Shown in pieces: positions 27,196 to 36,263 of a DNA stretch of 64,000 nucleotides; position 1 is the stretch's first letter, and each line of letters starts with the position of its first letter. The notes beneath the pieces were generated by a model. That model ran no database searches. It saw only the letters and a list, made by a program, of their open reading frames with translations, and was not told the DNA's origin. The position numbers and the translations under genes are program-made. Source of the DNA: Biomaibacter acetigenes (GTDB taxonomy: Bacteria; Bacillota; Thermosediminibacteria; Thermosediminibacterales; Tepidanaerobacteraceae); contig NZ_CP033169.1 in the NCBI RefSeq assembly GCF_003691585.1, positions 2,542,001 to 2,606,000 on the forward strand, read 5' to 3'.

Positions 27196-28813
27196 ATGCT
27201 GGATTTGCTCATAAAAAACGGTCAAATCATCGACGGTTCCGGAAGAAAGGCCTTTGTATCGGATATAGGAATAAAGGGGGACCGCATATACATCATATCC
27301 CCCCGAATCAACCTTGAAACCCGGGAATGTATTGACGCCCGGGGTTATGTGGTATGTCCAGGATTTATTGATATACATTCCCATTCAGATTTTACCCTTC
27401 TGCAGAACCCAAATGGTGAAAGTAAAGTCCGACAGGGGATAACCACCGAAGTGGTTGGAAACTGCGGATTTACCGCGGCACCGGTAAATCCGGCTCACTT
27501 TGACGATCTCATGTACTACCTGGTGAATACAGTGATCCTCAGCGATGACCGGAAAAAAAGCTGGAAGTGGAGTACCCAGGCGGATTTTGTAGAACAAATA
27601 GGGGAAAAAGGTTCGTCCATGAATATAGCCTCCCTGGTGGGTCACGGTACCATTAGAATCGCCGTCATGGGCTTTGAAAAACGAGACCCCAGTGCCGGTG
27701 AACTTCAAAAGATGCTTCACATGTTACAGGCCGAGATGGACAGGGGGCTATTCGGCATGTCAACGGGGCTTGCCTACGAGCCCGGCAGTTTTGCCACAAC
27801 CCGGGAACTGGTGGAAATGTCCCGGCTAATCAAGGACTTCGGCGGCATTTATGCCACCCATATGAAAAGCGAAGGCAAATACCTTCTGGAATGCATTTCC
27901 CAGGCCATTGAAATTGCCCGGATGTCGGGGGTGTCGGTGGAGATATCCCATTTTAAAGCCGAGGGTCCCGGAAACTGGGGTAAGGTGGTGGAAGGATTAA
28001 AACTCATAGATGAAGCACGAAAAGATGGACTGGAGGTAGGATTTGACCAGTACCCTTATACGGCCTTTGGCAGCGGGCTTCTTGACCTGGTCCCCCCATG
28101 GGTGAGGCAGCAAGGCCCAGGCAAAATGATTGAGTTACTGCAAAATCAGGATCACCGGGCAAGGGCAATCCATGATATGATGGAACCCAGTGACATATGG
28201 GAAAACCCCATGGAAGGCAACACCTGGGATAAGGTTGTCATAGCTTCGGTGGGCACCGACAAAAACAAGAACTGCGAGGGCAAAGATATAGGACAAATAT
28301 CTCAAGAAATGGGCTGTTTCTCCTTATGAAACGGTAATGCGCCTTCTGGTAGAAGAGAGGGCGTCAGTTAAAATGATATTGTTCGGCATGTGCGAACAGG
28401 ACCTGGAAACGGTCATGAAACACCCCAATACTATTTTTTGTACCGATGGCAGGGCGGTGGCACCTTACGGAGAGCTGGCCCGTGGAAAGATACATCCAAG
28501 GTATTATGGGACATATCCCAGGATTTTAGGCAGATATGTAAGGCAAAAAAACATCATTCCCCTGGAAGAGGCCATAAAAAAGATGACTTACCTGCCGGCC
28601 TCAAAAATTAAAATTAAAAGACCGGGGACTAATTCAAAAGGGGTATTTCGCTGACATTACCATTTTTGATAGAACGAAATAATTGATCTGGCCACATTCC
28701 GGGAACCCCACAGGTATCCCCTGGGTATAAAACATGTCATAGTAAATGGAAAACTGGTGGTTTCGGGAGGTGAACACACTGGTAAGTTGCCCGGCAGGAT
28801 ATTGAGGCGATGA
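27196..28813 (+). pseudogene. Second N-acyl-D-amino-acid deacylase, three frameshifts
   Basis: The start MLDLLIKNGQIIDGSG follows the permease by 9 bases. Amidohydrolase features: CPGFIDIHSHSDFTL, VVGNCGFTAAP, HMKSEGKY, VEISHFKAEGP, FGMCEQDLETV, IFCTDGRAVAPYG. The product is whole only if one base is removed near 28311, one A removed near 28614-28620 and one A added near 28676-28679; it then ends PLGIKHVIVNGKLVVSGG..GRILRR at 28813. All other family landmarks are preserved, so decay is very recent or the breaks are sequencing errors. It would pair with the first deacylase in the same operon. Confidence 0.85.
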
Positions 28814-28878
28814 TTTGACATGACATCCAGGCATCTCCCAAAACAGGAGTAGCCGTTGATGAAAGTGAGTTCATATTT

Positions 28879-29006
28879 TTAAATTCCTTCAAACACCGGC
28901 CCTAAATTAATCACAAGGTCCGGGAAAATCGATACTTTAATTTTATCCTTTTCACTATATAGTTCCGGCCTGCCTTCCACTATATCCCTCAATCCATAAG
29001 TTGAGC
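28879..29006 (-). pseudogene. Short coding remnant of unknown family
   Basis: A minus-strand frame without a start codon reads GLRDIVEGRPELYSEKDK followed by VSIFPDLVINLGPVFEGI and a stop at 28879. Its composition is protein-like, but it has no start or ribosome site. It could be the end of a deleted gene between the two convergent units. Confidence 0.3.
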
Positions 29007-29027
29007 ATTATAACATTTCAGTTTTAT

Positions 29028-30230
29028 TTAAAGATGATTCATATCTAATAAGTCTTCTGACTTTGCAACAATAGTCGTACAGACCATATCTCCCCACACA
29101 TTTATTGCCGTACCGGTTACATCAAGGTAAGCAAAAATTGCTGCAATCCATGCTACGATTTGTGTGGGAAGATTAAATGCCTGAATTAATATAGTTGCAA
29201 TTGCTAATCCCCCACCGGGCACTCCGGCACAACCGATGGAAAAAAGAACGCCAAGAAACACAAATTGCAGCAAGTCTATAATAGTAGGGTTTGTTCCAAC
29301 AGCATACATCCCTAACATTATATATAACGGTATTTCTATTGCCATTGAATCCATATTAAAGGTAACGCCAAGTGGTATACCAAAGTTAGACAGTTCATCC
29401 GAAACTCCAACTTCTTTCATACAGCGCAGAGTTACCGGCAACGTAGCAGCACTACTGCATGTAGTAAAAGCTGTAATCAATGCAGGAAAAATTTTTTTAG
29501 TAAAAGTAAATACATTAAGTCTTGTAATTAACCAAAAAACAATAAAGTACATCAACGTAATATGAATAACAAATCCTATTGTATATGCAGTAATAAAACG
29601 AAACATTTCAGATACAAGCGTACTCTTGAATGTAGAAATGGAAACAGCCATTAAAGCAAAAACACCTATTGGAGCATAATACATAATATATTTAGCAATA
29701 GTAACAAATAAAGTCATTCCTGCATTTAAAATATCTTTGAGAACAGTTTTATCTTTTCCATTTTCAAGCAGTACAATAATTAAACCAGATATTACAGCAA
29801 ATATTACAATTTGGATTACATTACCTTCAGTTATTGCACCCAATGCATTGCTAGGTATCCAATCGAGAAAAGTATTAACCGTCAATTTATTTATTTGCTC
29901 TATTTTTTGTCCTTCAATGACAAGACCGGTCCCCGGTTTCCAAATAAAGCCAGCTAGAATTCCAATGAAGGTTCCTATTAATGTTGTTAAAACAAACCAA
30001 CCTACAACTTTACCTGCCCATTTTTTTAATTTTCTTACATCTGAAATATTAGCAAAAGAAGAAGCTATTGAAAAAAAAACCAGGCCAGGAACTATCATAA
30101 ATAAAAGTCTAACAAACAAATCCCCTAAGGGTTTTATTATCATTACCCGATTACCGCCTATGAATCCTGCTGCTATACCTAATATCGAAGCTATCAATAA
30201 TATTTGGGCAAAACTAAGTTTTTTAGTCAT
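29028..30230 (-). CDS. Dicarboxylate/amino acid:cation symporter (DAACS family)
   Basis: 400 residues, highly hydrophobic, sodium:dicarboxylate symporter family. Motifs: a serine/threonine-rich re-entrant region TTCSSAATLPVTLRCMKE, the hydrophobic GIPLGVTFNMDSMAIEIPLY, and AGVPGGGLAIATILIQAFNLP with conserved Gly-Pro elements. It takes up glutamate, aspartate or C4-dicarboxylates, or, given the aminotransferase immediately upstream (28 bases), perhaps another amino acid. Cotranscribed with that gene. Confidence 0.9.
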   Translation of the reverse strand: MTKKLSFAQILLIASILGIAAGFIGGNRVMIIKPLGDLFVRLLFMIVPGLVFFSIASSFANISDVRKLKKWAGKVVGWFVLTTLIGTFIGILAGFIWKPGTGLVIEGQKIEQINKLTVNTFLDWIPSNALGAITEGNVIQIVIFAVISGLIIVLLENGKDKTVLKDILNAGMTLFVTIAKYIMYYAPIGVFALMAVSISTFKSTLVSEMFRFITAYTIGFVIHITLMYFIVFWLITRLNVFTFTKKIFPALITAFTTCSSAATLPVTLRCMKEVGVSDELSNFGIPLGVTFNMDSMAIEIPLYIMLGMYAVGTNPTIIDLLQFVFLGVLFSIGCAGVPGGGLAIATILIQAFNLPTQIVAWIAAIFAYLDVTGTAINVWGDMVCTTIVAKSEDLLDMNHL

Positions 30231-30258
30231 GCATTAACCTCCTCGAAAAATAATTGAT

Positions 30259-31356
30259 TTATTGCACAAGAAATTCTTCAATTCCTCGCAATAATGCCAT
30301 AATGTTAACCAAACGCGCATTTTTGCCCATGTGACCGATCCTAACAACCCTTCCTTTCAGCTTTCCAAGGCCATTAGCAATCAGTATATCGTATTTATTT
30401 TTCAGGTGGTTTATAAGATTAATGGTTCCTATCTCCTCCGGAATTTCCACAACAGTTATTGCCGGTGTCGCCTCGGCTTCTTTGCAGAATATATTTAACC
30501 CTAGCTCTTTTAAGCCCATTCTCAGCATTGATGCAATATCGTTGTGTCTTTTGTATCTTTGTGCAATTCCTTCTTCTTTTATCGCTTTGAGACATTTATT
30601 TAATGAAAAAACCAGATTAACCGCCATGGTTATGCTGTATGGTTGAAAGCTTGCCTGTTCACGCCGGAATTTATCCCAGATGGAAAGACTGGCGTACCAA
30701 CCCGGTATGGGCTTTTTTCTCTTTCTTATAAAATCTAGACCTTTTTCGCTTGCAGCTACTATAGCAAGGCCTGGTGGTGCACCGATACCTTTTTGAGAGG
30801 CTGTTGCACATAAATCTATGCCATCGCTTTCCATGTCTATTGGGACGATTCCGGCGGAAGACACAGCATCCACTGCAAATATAATGCCGCGTTTTTTAGT
30901 TATACGTCCTATCTCCTCTATGGGATTTAAAACTCCTGTACTTGTTTCACTATGTACCAGGGCCAGTGACTTTACAGTGGGATTTTTTGTAAGAAATTCG
31001 TCCACTTGTTCGGGTGTAACAATTTTTCCCCATTCTATCTCTAATACTTTAGGCTTTATGCCATACGTATCTAATATCTCAATCATTCTATGGGAAAAGT
31101 TGCCATTATCTACAATACCAATTTCATCATTTCTTTCGCCAAGAGCCAGGACCATACTTTCTAATGCAAGATGACCGGAACCGTTTACAATAAAAACATC
31201 CCCTGCCACATTTAATAATTCTTTTACCAAATCACAAGTTTGATTGTAGAAGTTTGTCCATTCGGTTCCATAATGGCATACCACCTGCCTGCTCATTTCT
31301 AACAAAACATCTTGTTCCACATCACATGGACCAGGTATCATCAGTATCTTTTCCAA
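30259..31356 (-). CDS. Class V aminotransferase (alanine-glyoxylate / serine-pyruvate type)
   Basis: About 365 residues from a TTG at 31356 that follows GGGAGGAG; an ATG at 31431 would add 25 residues without family features. Motifs: LMIPGPCDVEQDVL, FIVNGSGHLALESMV, LVHSETSTGVLNPI, FAVDAVSSAG (Asp for PLP) and ATASQKGIGAPPG (Schiff-base Lys). Enzymes of this type move amino groups between small amino acids (Ala, Ser, Gly, or 2-aminoethylphosphonate relatives) and glyoxylate or pyruvate. With the adjacent symporter it suggests an amino-acid uptake and deamination unit. Confidence 0.88.
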   Translation of the reverse strand: MEKILMIPGPCDVEQDVLLEMSRQVVCHYGTEWTNFYNQTCDLVKELLNVAGDVFIVNGSGHLALESMVLALGERNDEIGIVDNGNFSHRMIEILDTYGIKPKVLEIEWGKIVTPEQVDEFLTKNPTVKSLALVHSETSTGVLNPIEEIGRITKKRGIIFAVDAVSSAGIVPIDMESDGIDLCATASQKGIGAPPGLAIVAASEKGLDFIRKRKKPIPGWYASLSIWDKFRREQASFQPYSITMAVNLVFSLNKCLKAIKEEGIAQRYKRHNDIASMLRMGLKELGLNIFCKEAEATPAITVVEIPEEIGTINLINHLKNKYDILIANGLGKLKGRVVRIGHMGKNARLVNIMALLRGIEEFLVQ

Positions 31357-31880
31357 CGATGGCTCCTCCCTTTTATAACGCCAAGCATTATGCCAGAACC
31401 CTGTTTGAGCTTTTATTTTTCTTCCCCGCATCCGGTAAGCAGGGGAACCGGATATTTGCTTGCAAAATCAATAAATACATACACTCAAGCGTTCTACTTA
31501 AATTTCCTTGATTTTTCAACAAGCCTATAGTATGATTAATTCGGGCAGTGAAACGATTGAATTTTGGTTTTAAATGATCTGTCCTTGTCCAATAAGAAAG
31601 AGTTATTTTGTATGTCCAATAATTAGTAATTTGATTATTTAATTTTGGTCCCCCTTCCTTTTTATGGTCAATAAAATAATATTAAATTAAATAAACCACT
31701 TAAAACCCCCTTTCAAATACTTATTGTATGCTAATAGCTAACCTTTATCAATGTTTCTTATTGCCGTTTATTTGAATTTAGATTCTCTTTTTTCATTATA
31801 TCTGTTTATTTCTTGGATTTTGTTACATTTTTGTATTAAACTTATTCGTTAACTAATAGCTTGCATAGGTGATTATTATT
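31357..31880. promoter_or_regulatory. Divergent intergenic region with a repeated TGTCCAATAA motif
   Basis: About 520 bases between the aminotransferase and the XRE gene, A/T-rich. The 10-mer TGTCCAATAA occurs at 31586-31595 and 31613-31622, 27 bases apart, which could be a paired regulator site, perhaps for the XRE protein encoded next door. No clear -35/-10 pair could be assigned. Confidence 0.4.
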
Positions 31881-32198
31881 ATGAATATTGGAGAACGTAT
31901 AAAGAATTTGAGGTTGAATAAAAACTTTAAGGCAACACAATTTGCTGAAAATGTCGGCATCTCGAGGGTTTACTTAAATGAGATAGAACGCGGTATTAAA
32001 ATCCCTACAATAGAGACCCTTCAAAAAATATGTGATGCACTTGGTATTACTTTTTCTGAATTTTTTTCGACCGGTGAAGACACCATCAACCCCGAATACC
32101 TGGAACTTGTAGATAACGCCAAAGTTCTTACACATAAACAATTAAAAATTCTCAATGAATTTCTAAAAGCTCTCAAAGAGAAAAACGACAATGAATAA
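31881..32198 (+). CDS. XRE-family transcriptional regulator
   Basis: 105 residues from the ATG at 31881. An HTH_3 domain covers residues 3-60: IGERIKNLRLNKNFKATQFA, ENVGISRVYLNEIERG, ALGITFSEFF. The C-terminal tail is charged and helical. It reads away from the symporter/aminotransferase operon and may control it. An upstream in-frame ATG at 31869 is possible. Confidence 0.88.
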   Translation: MNIGERIKNLRLNKNFKATQFAENVGISRVYLNEIERGIKIPTIETLQKICDALGITFSEFFSTGEDTINPEYLELVDNAKVLTHKQLKILNEFLKALKEKNDNE

Positions 32199-32321
32199 AA
32201 GACTACAGTTATACTTTTCTTTAAAGAACCACGCTTTTCATTAATTATCTCCTTTTTTCTTGATTTTTTAATCTCGCTATAGTATTATATATATCCTATA
32301 GCATATTTTTGAGATATAACC

Positions 32322-32369
32322 ATGAAAATTGGTCATCGAATAAATGAATTTTTGAAAACAATCAGATGA
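32322..32369 (+). pseudogene. Remnant start of a second XRE-type gene
   Basis: The plus strand reads MKIGHRINEFLKTIR then stop, resembling the N-terminus MNIGERIKNLR of the gene 450 bases upstream. Only a short stretch survives before the IS1182-type element. Weak evidence based on one short similarity. Confidence 0.3.
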
Positions 32370-32438
32370 AATTTAGCATTTTCTTGGAATATATAAGACC
32401 TACATATTAAAATGAGGCCGAAAAAAACAATAAGAAAA

Positions 32439-32463
32439 GCTGCAGTCTTATAACTGCAGCGCA
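32439..32463. repeat. 25-bp palindromic direct repeat, left of IS1182-type element
   Basis: GCTGCAGT CTTAT AACTGCAGC GCA, a near-perfect palindrome; an identical copy is at 34073-34097. The pair flanks the transposase unit and may be a duplicated hairpin target or the element's own outer ends. Confidence 0.65.
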
Positions 32464-34072
32464 GACTGTCGACAAAGTAGCTGTCGACAGTCTTTTTTGT
32501 AAAAAGGGTATAAAAATGATCATTTTTATAGTAAAATTAAAGAAATAAAAACATACGGTGGGGCGATGAAATGTTAACGAAGAAAAGACGAGAAATAATA
32601 GAGCAGATAGAATTAGTAAGCATTGATAGCTTAGTACCTAAAGACCATCTCCTCAGGACAATAGAAGAAAGCATCAACTTTAACTTCATATATAACGAAG
32701 TAAAAGACCTATACAGCGAAAATACAGGCAGACCCAGCATTGATCCAGTGGTATTAATAAAACTGCTCATGCTCCAAGCACTGTATGGAATCCGCTCTAT
32801 GCGCCAAACCATCAAAGAAGCAGAAGTCAATATGGCTTACCGCTGGTTTCTAGGATATGGGCTCCAAGAAAAAATACCTCACTTCTCGACTTTTGGAAAA
32901 AACTATGAACGGCGGTTTAAAGAAAGCGATCTATTTGAAAAGATATTCGAACGAATATTAAAAGAAGCCATAGAGTGCGGGTTTATCAAAGAAGACGCGG
33001 TATTTATCGATGCCACCCACATAAAAGCCAGTGCCAATAAGAATAAATACATAGAGAAAGTTGCAAAAAAGCAGGTACAAAAATACAAGAAAGAACTTTT
33101 AAAAGAAATCAACGCCGAAAGAGAAGCCAACGGCAAAGAACCGTTTGAAGAAGATGACGATGAAGCTAGCGGCGATGCCGAAGGAGGAAACAGCTCCACC
33201 AACGGAAAACGAGTAAAGATAAGCACCACCGATCCTGAAAGCGGCATATTCCAAAAAGGAGAAAAAGAGCGCTGCTTTGCCTACACGGCTTCTGTAGCCT
33301 GCGACCGCAACAACTTCATCCTTGGCTTCAAAATAGCACCTGGAAATGTACACGACAGCCAGGTATTCTCCGATCTTTTTCAAGAAGTAAACGATAAATT
33401 TCCCGAAATAAAAGCAGTAGTGGTTGATGCAGGCTACAAGACCCCCGGCATATGCAGAGAAATCATTGAAGCGGAAATACTTCCTGTCATGCCATATAAA
33501 GGCCAATGACCAAAGATGGCTACTTTAAAAAGAGAGAATACGTATATGACGAATATTATGACTGCTACATATGCCCTAACAACCAAGTATTAAAATACAG
33601 CACCACCAACCGGTCAGGATACCGGGAATACAAGAGCGATCCACAAATATGCCGGGAATGCCCCATGCGTTTGAGATGCACACAGAGCAAAAACTACACG
33701 AAAGTGGTAACCCGGCACATATGGGAGCACTATGTGGAAATAGCAGAAGATATAAGGCACACCGAATTAGGCAAAGAATTATACAAGATGCGCTGCCAGA
33801 CCATCGAGCGGGTATTTGCCGATGCCAAAGAAAAGCATGGTATGCGTTATACGAATCTAAGAGGCTTGAGCAAAGTAGGACATTATCTCACGCTTCTTTT
33901 CGCATGCATGAATTTAAAAAAGCTGGCCATGTGGAAGAGAAAACGTGGGATGTTTCCACCGGCAGCCCCTGCTTTGCATTCATTTTTCTTTATGATTTTA
34001 AAATTTTTTGCTTCAAATAAAAAACCGCTTTTAGGTTGTGCGTTCTAAAAGCGGTTTTTGTCTACAAGCTGA
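32464..34072 (+). mobile_element. IS1182-family insertion sequence
   Basis: About 1.6 kb with one transposase gene. The inner ends show imperfect inverted repeats: GACTGTCGACAAAG at the left and, on the other strand from the right, CTTGTAGACAAAAACC. The left end also holds ACTGTCGAC/GTCGACAGT; the right end holds an AAACCGCTTTT/AAAAGCGGTTT hairpin that overlaps the transposase stop. Flanked by 25-bp palindromic direct repeats. Confidence 0.7.
32571..34048 (+). pseudogene. IS1182-family transposase, one frameshift
   Basis: The first frame (32571-33509) has the IS1182/DUF772 N-terminus (RPSIDPVVLIKLLMLQALYG), the catalytic DATHIKASANK and DAGYKTPGICREI; the second (from about 33500) continues TKDGYFKKREYVYDEYYDCY, a Cys-rich CRECPMRLRC zinc-ribbon-like part and ERVFADAKEKHGMRYTNLRG with the last acidic residue. 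One A added to the AAA at 33498-33500 gives ..PYKRPMTKDG and restores a ~490-residue protein. Again a homopolymer indel. Confidence 0.85.
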
Positions 34073-34097
34073 GCTGCAGTCTTATAACTGCAGCGCA
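34073..34097. repeat. 25-bp palindromic direct repeat, right of IS1182-type element
   Basis: Identical to 32439-32463 (GCTGCAGT..AACTGCAGCGCA). Confidence 0.65.
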
Positions 34098-34194
34098 TTT
34101 TTACACAAAACTTTAGACATTCTCGTTGGATTTGGTGCTCAAGCACCTTAAAATTACTTTAAATCTTCTTCTCCTAACCTCTTGACTGATGATT

Positions 34195-34310
34195 GTTTTG
34201 CCTTTTTCAATTCCTCTTTTGTATATCTCGGGATCGATTATCATCTTCGCCATTTCATTCACCTCCTGCTCCATATCCCTGACTTCTTCTCTAAAAAGCT
34301 GTAGGGTTTC
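34195..34310 (-). pseudogene. Rpn-like nuclease C-terminal remnant
   Basis: The sequence resembles the conserved C-terminal coding segment of the copies at 12700-12860 and 46310-46440 (codons for EMAKMIIDPE.. and EKG.. repeats) but is more diverged and has no open frame of useful length. Confidence 0.45.
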
Positions 34311-34322
34311 CGTAGCTTAACT

Positions 34323-34583
34323 TCAAATCGGATCAATCCCGAGAGCATTTAAAAGGCTATTTATTTCTTCAATAATACCTTCCATTCTACTTTGAAACCC
34401 TCCAGAACCATATTTTTTAACATAATCAATAACATGCTTTATTTGATCGACAGTTAATACTAATTCATTACCATGGATACCATGTTGTAGGTTTCTTAAA
34501 AGACTTTGAAAACCACCGGAGCCAGCTACAGGAGTTAAAAGTTTCTCTTTATCTCTTTCTGAAAGTTCAATTATTAGACGCAA
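34323..34583 (-). CDS. Small hypothetical protein with duplicated GSGGFQS motif
   Basis: 86 residues starting MRLIIELSERDKEKL. The motif GSGGFQS occurs at residues 21-27 and again at 59-65, each followed by a helix-rich segment (LLRNLQHGI and RMEGIIEEI). A GGGGGG-type ribosome site precedes the ATG at 34583. No family was recognised. The flanks are decayed genes, but this frame is intact and looks like a real small protein. Confidence 0.55.
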   Translation of the reverse strand: MRLIIELSERDKEKLLTPVAGSGGFQSLLRNLQHGIHGNELVLTVDQIKHVIDYVKKYGSGGFQSRMEGIIEEINSLLNALGIDPI

Positions 34584-34627
34584 TAAAGTTCCCCCCTTTA
34601 TTCACTGTAATAATACTTTAATATAAT

Positions 34628-34945
34628 CTATGAAGTAAAATATTTTATTATAACGTTTTTTTGTTGCACATAAGTGGGATGTCCGGCGCGAATCCTTTTG
34701 ATAAGATAGTCCAGCCTTCGAAAAAAAGCATTGATCCTGGCGATTAAAGCCGTGGGCTTAACGGGCTTTTTCACATAATCGTCGGCACCTATTTCAAACC
34801 CGTGGACTTCGTCGAAATCTTCGCTTCTCGCGGTCAGCATAATAATCGGCACCTGCGACACCTTCCTTATCTCCCTGCATACTGTCCAGCCGTCAAACTC
34901 GGGAAGCATGACGTCAAGGAGAATACAACCGGCGGCGCCGTACTG
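34628..34945 (-). pseudogene. Response-regulator receiver fragment (copy A of a duplicated chimera)
   Basis: Encodes the middle of an OmpR-type receiver: ILLDVMLPEFDGWTV (phospho-Asp), VPIIMLTARSEDF, IGADDYVKKPVKPTAL (conserved Lys) and then a foreign tail. It lacks the N-terminal strand and the DNA-binding domain. At about 34945 it joins tail-to-tail with an unrelated plus-strand gene fragment. The same chimera is at 46915-47187. Confidence 0.75.
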
Positions 34946-35280
34946 GCGGATAGCAGCACTACCGCCACTTCCGGCATTCAGAGACCGGCGATGGATGTGG
35001 CGGGCAAAATGATGCCCGGCAGGATGGGCGGCCTGATGAAAATGGGCATGTTCGGGCCTGCACAGGTCGGTGATAAGATCGATTTCAAAAACAACATGGA
35101 AGATATCACAAAAGCTCTTGTGGAGCAGGGTATCATCACACAGGAAATTGCAGATAAAATGACGGCCTATATGGAAGAAAAAGCTGCCGAAAGAAAGCCG
35201 AAATGGAAAAAGTCCAAAATATGACGGAAGAAGAGTGCAAGGCGTACTTTGAAAACAAGAATACTATTCTAGCTATGTTA
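34946..35280 (+). pseudogene. Fragment of a helical secreted-type protein gene (copy A)
   Basis: The plus strand encodes SGIQRPAMDVAGKMMPG, MGGLMKMGMFGPAQVGD and DITKALVEQGIITQEIADK then a Lys/Glu-rich helix, broken by a one-base deletion near 35198 relative to copy B (47188-47634). No start codon of its own: the open frame upstream is antisense to the receiver fragment. Confidence 0.6.
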
Positions 35281-35327
35281 GGATCAGCATTTTTTTGTAT
35301 CTTACTTTCTTCTTCTATAAGGATTTT

Positions 35328-35659
35328 TTATGGGTCTTCTACCTTTACTCTTATTATATCGGTTTTATAGGTTTTAGATCCAGCATCAATTTTGCCTATA
35401 TCAGAAGTATCTATATCTCCCCAGCATTTAATAGCTGTATTTATAGTCCTTTTATATTGCTCGTACAACCTGGCATCATATATCATAAATCTGACTATAT
35501 CATCTAAAGCTATGTTGACTGATATTCAAGGTGCAGCAAGGTATCATTCTGAAGTCTGAATATGTAATCTTCATTAATCCTTCTTGCTTCAATGTATGGT
35601 AATTCTGTAGGCATCACTTCTGCTATAGGAGCTGTATGGAGTCCAAGAAAATCAAGCAT
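35328..35659 (-). pseudogene. Rpn/PD-(D/E)XK-type transposase, N-terminal part, frameshifted
   Basis: From the ATG at 35659: MLDFLGLHTAPIAEVMPTEL, then LLHLEYQST, the E-x-Q of the nuclease fold, a frameshift, then LDDIVRFMIYDARLYEQYKR, and VKVEDP before an in-frame stop at 35328. Similar coding sense continues a little past the stop. A C-terminal piece of a similar protein is at 58061-58294. Confidence 0.6.
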
Positions 35660-36263
35660 TTTACCCTGTAATGTTTGAGTGGTGTCACCGCCGATGTAAA
35701 TTTTTCAGGAGCAACGAAAAGGAATTGACCCACCCCCTGGCGAACGGGAAGGTGATAGCGACCCATGAAAAGCGTTTCCGTTCAAGAACTACAGTTTATG
35801 CCAAAAATCAGTATGCCGGCCCCCAAATACCAGTGCTTAATTTTAAAAAAGCCAGGGTGGGTCAATTTAAAACCGTTGATAATGGGTCATTTTAATCCGC
35901 TGTTGACTATCAAATGCTCAGAAATTAATAGGGTTCTAGACAAAATCTGCCAGCAACAGACCCAGGGGGGGCCATGTCGCTGGCATTTAATGATTCGGAT
36001 GTAAAAACTATTTTCTCTGCCGGGAGATGACCAAAAGCACCGTTTTAGTGAAGCCGTCGCCGCTCTTAAGTTTAGAACCAGCGTAGTGTAGGCAGCTGGC
36101 ACGGATTCCCGCTGGCCGGCATTGAGGCAGGACGCCGAATTACCGGCGAATCTCCACAAAGCGCAGGGCTAAACTATAGAGCGGCATGCTGAGCGGAGGT
36201 GCCGGGCCATCTCTCGGCAGGAGGGCGACTTTTTACATCGAAATCTTCAATTGCTTCAACTTA
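35660..36263. other. Decayed region downstream of the decarboxylase operon
   Basis: About 600 bases with only short frames. A plus-strand stretch (35671-35895) with GKVIATHEKRF could be a transposase C-terminal remnant, perhaps IS21-like, but this is not secure. No intact gene, RNA or clear terminator for the operon ending at 36264 was seen. Confidence 0.4.

Noticed and set aside
31440-31700. Possible sigma-54 promoter upstream of the aminotransferase
   Set aside because: No GG/GC pair with 12-base spacing in the right orientation was found.
34802-34945. N-terminal part of the 140- and 196-codon plus-strand frames as real protein starts
   Set aside because: This stretch is antisense to the receiver fragment; real plus-strand coding sense begins only after the fusion junction.
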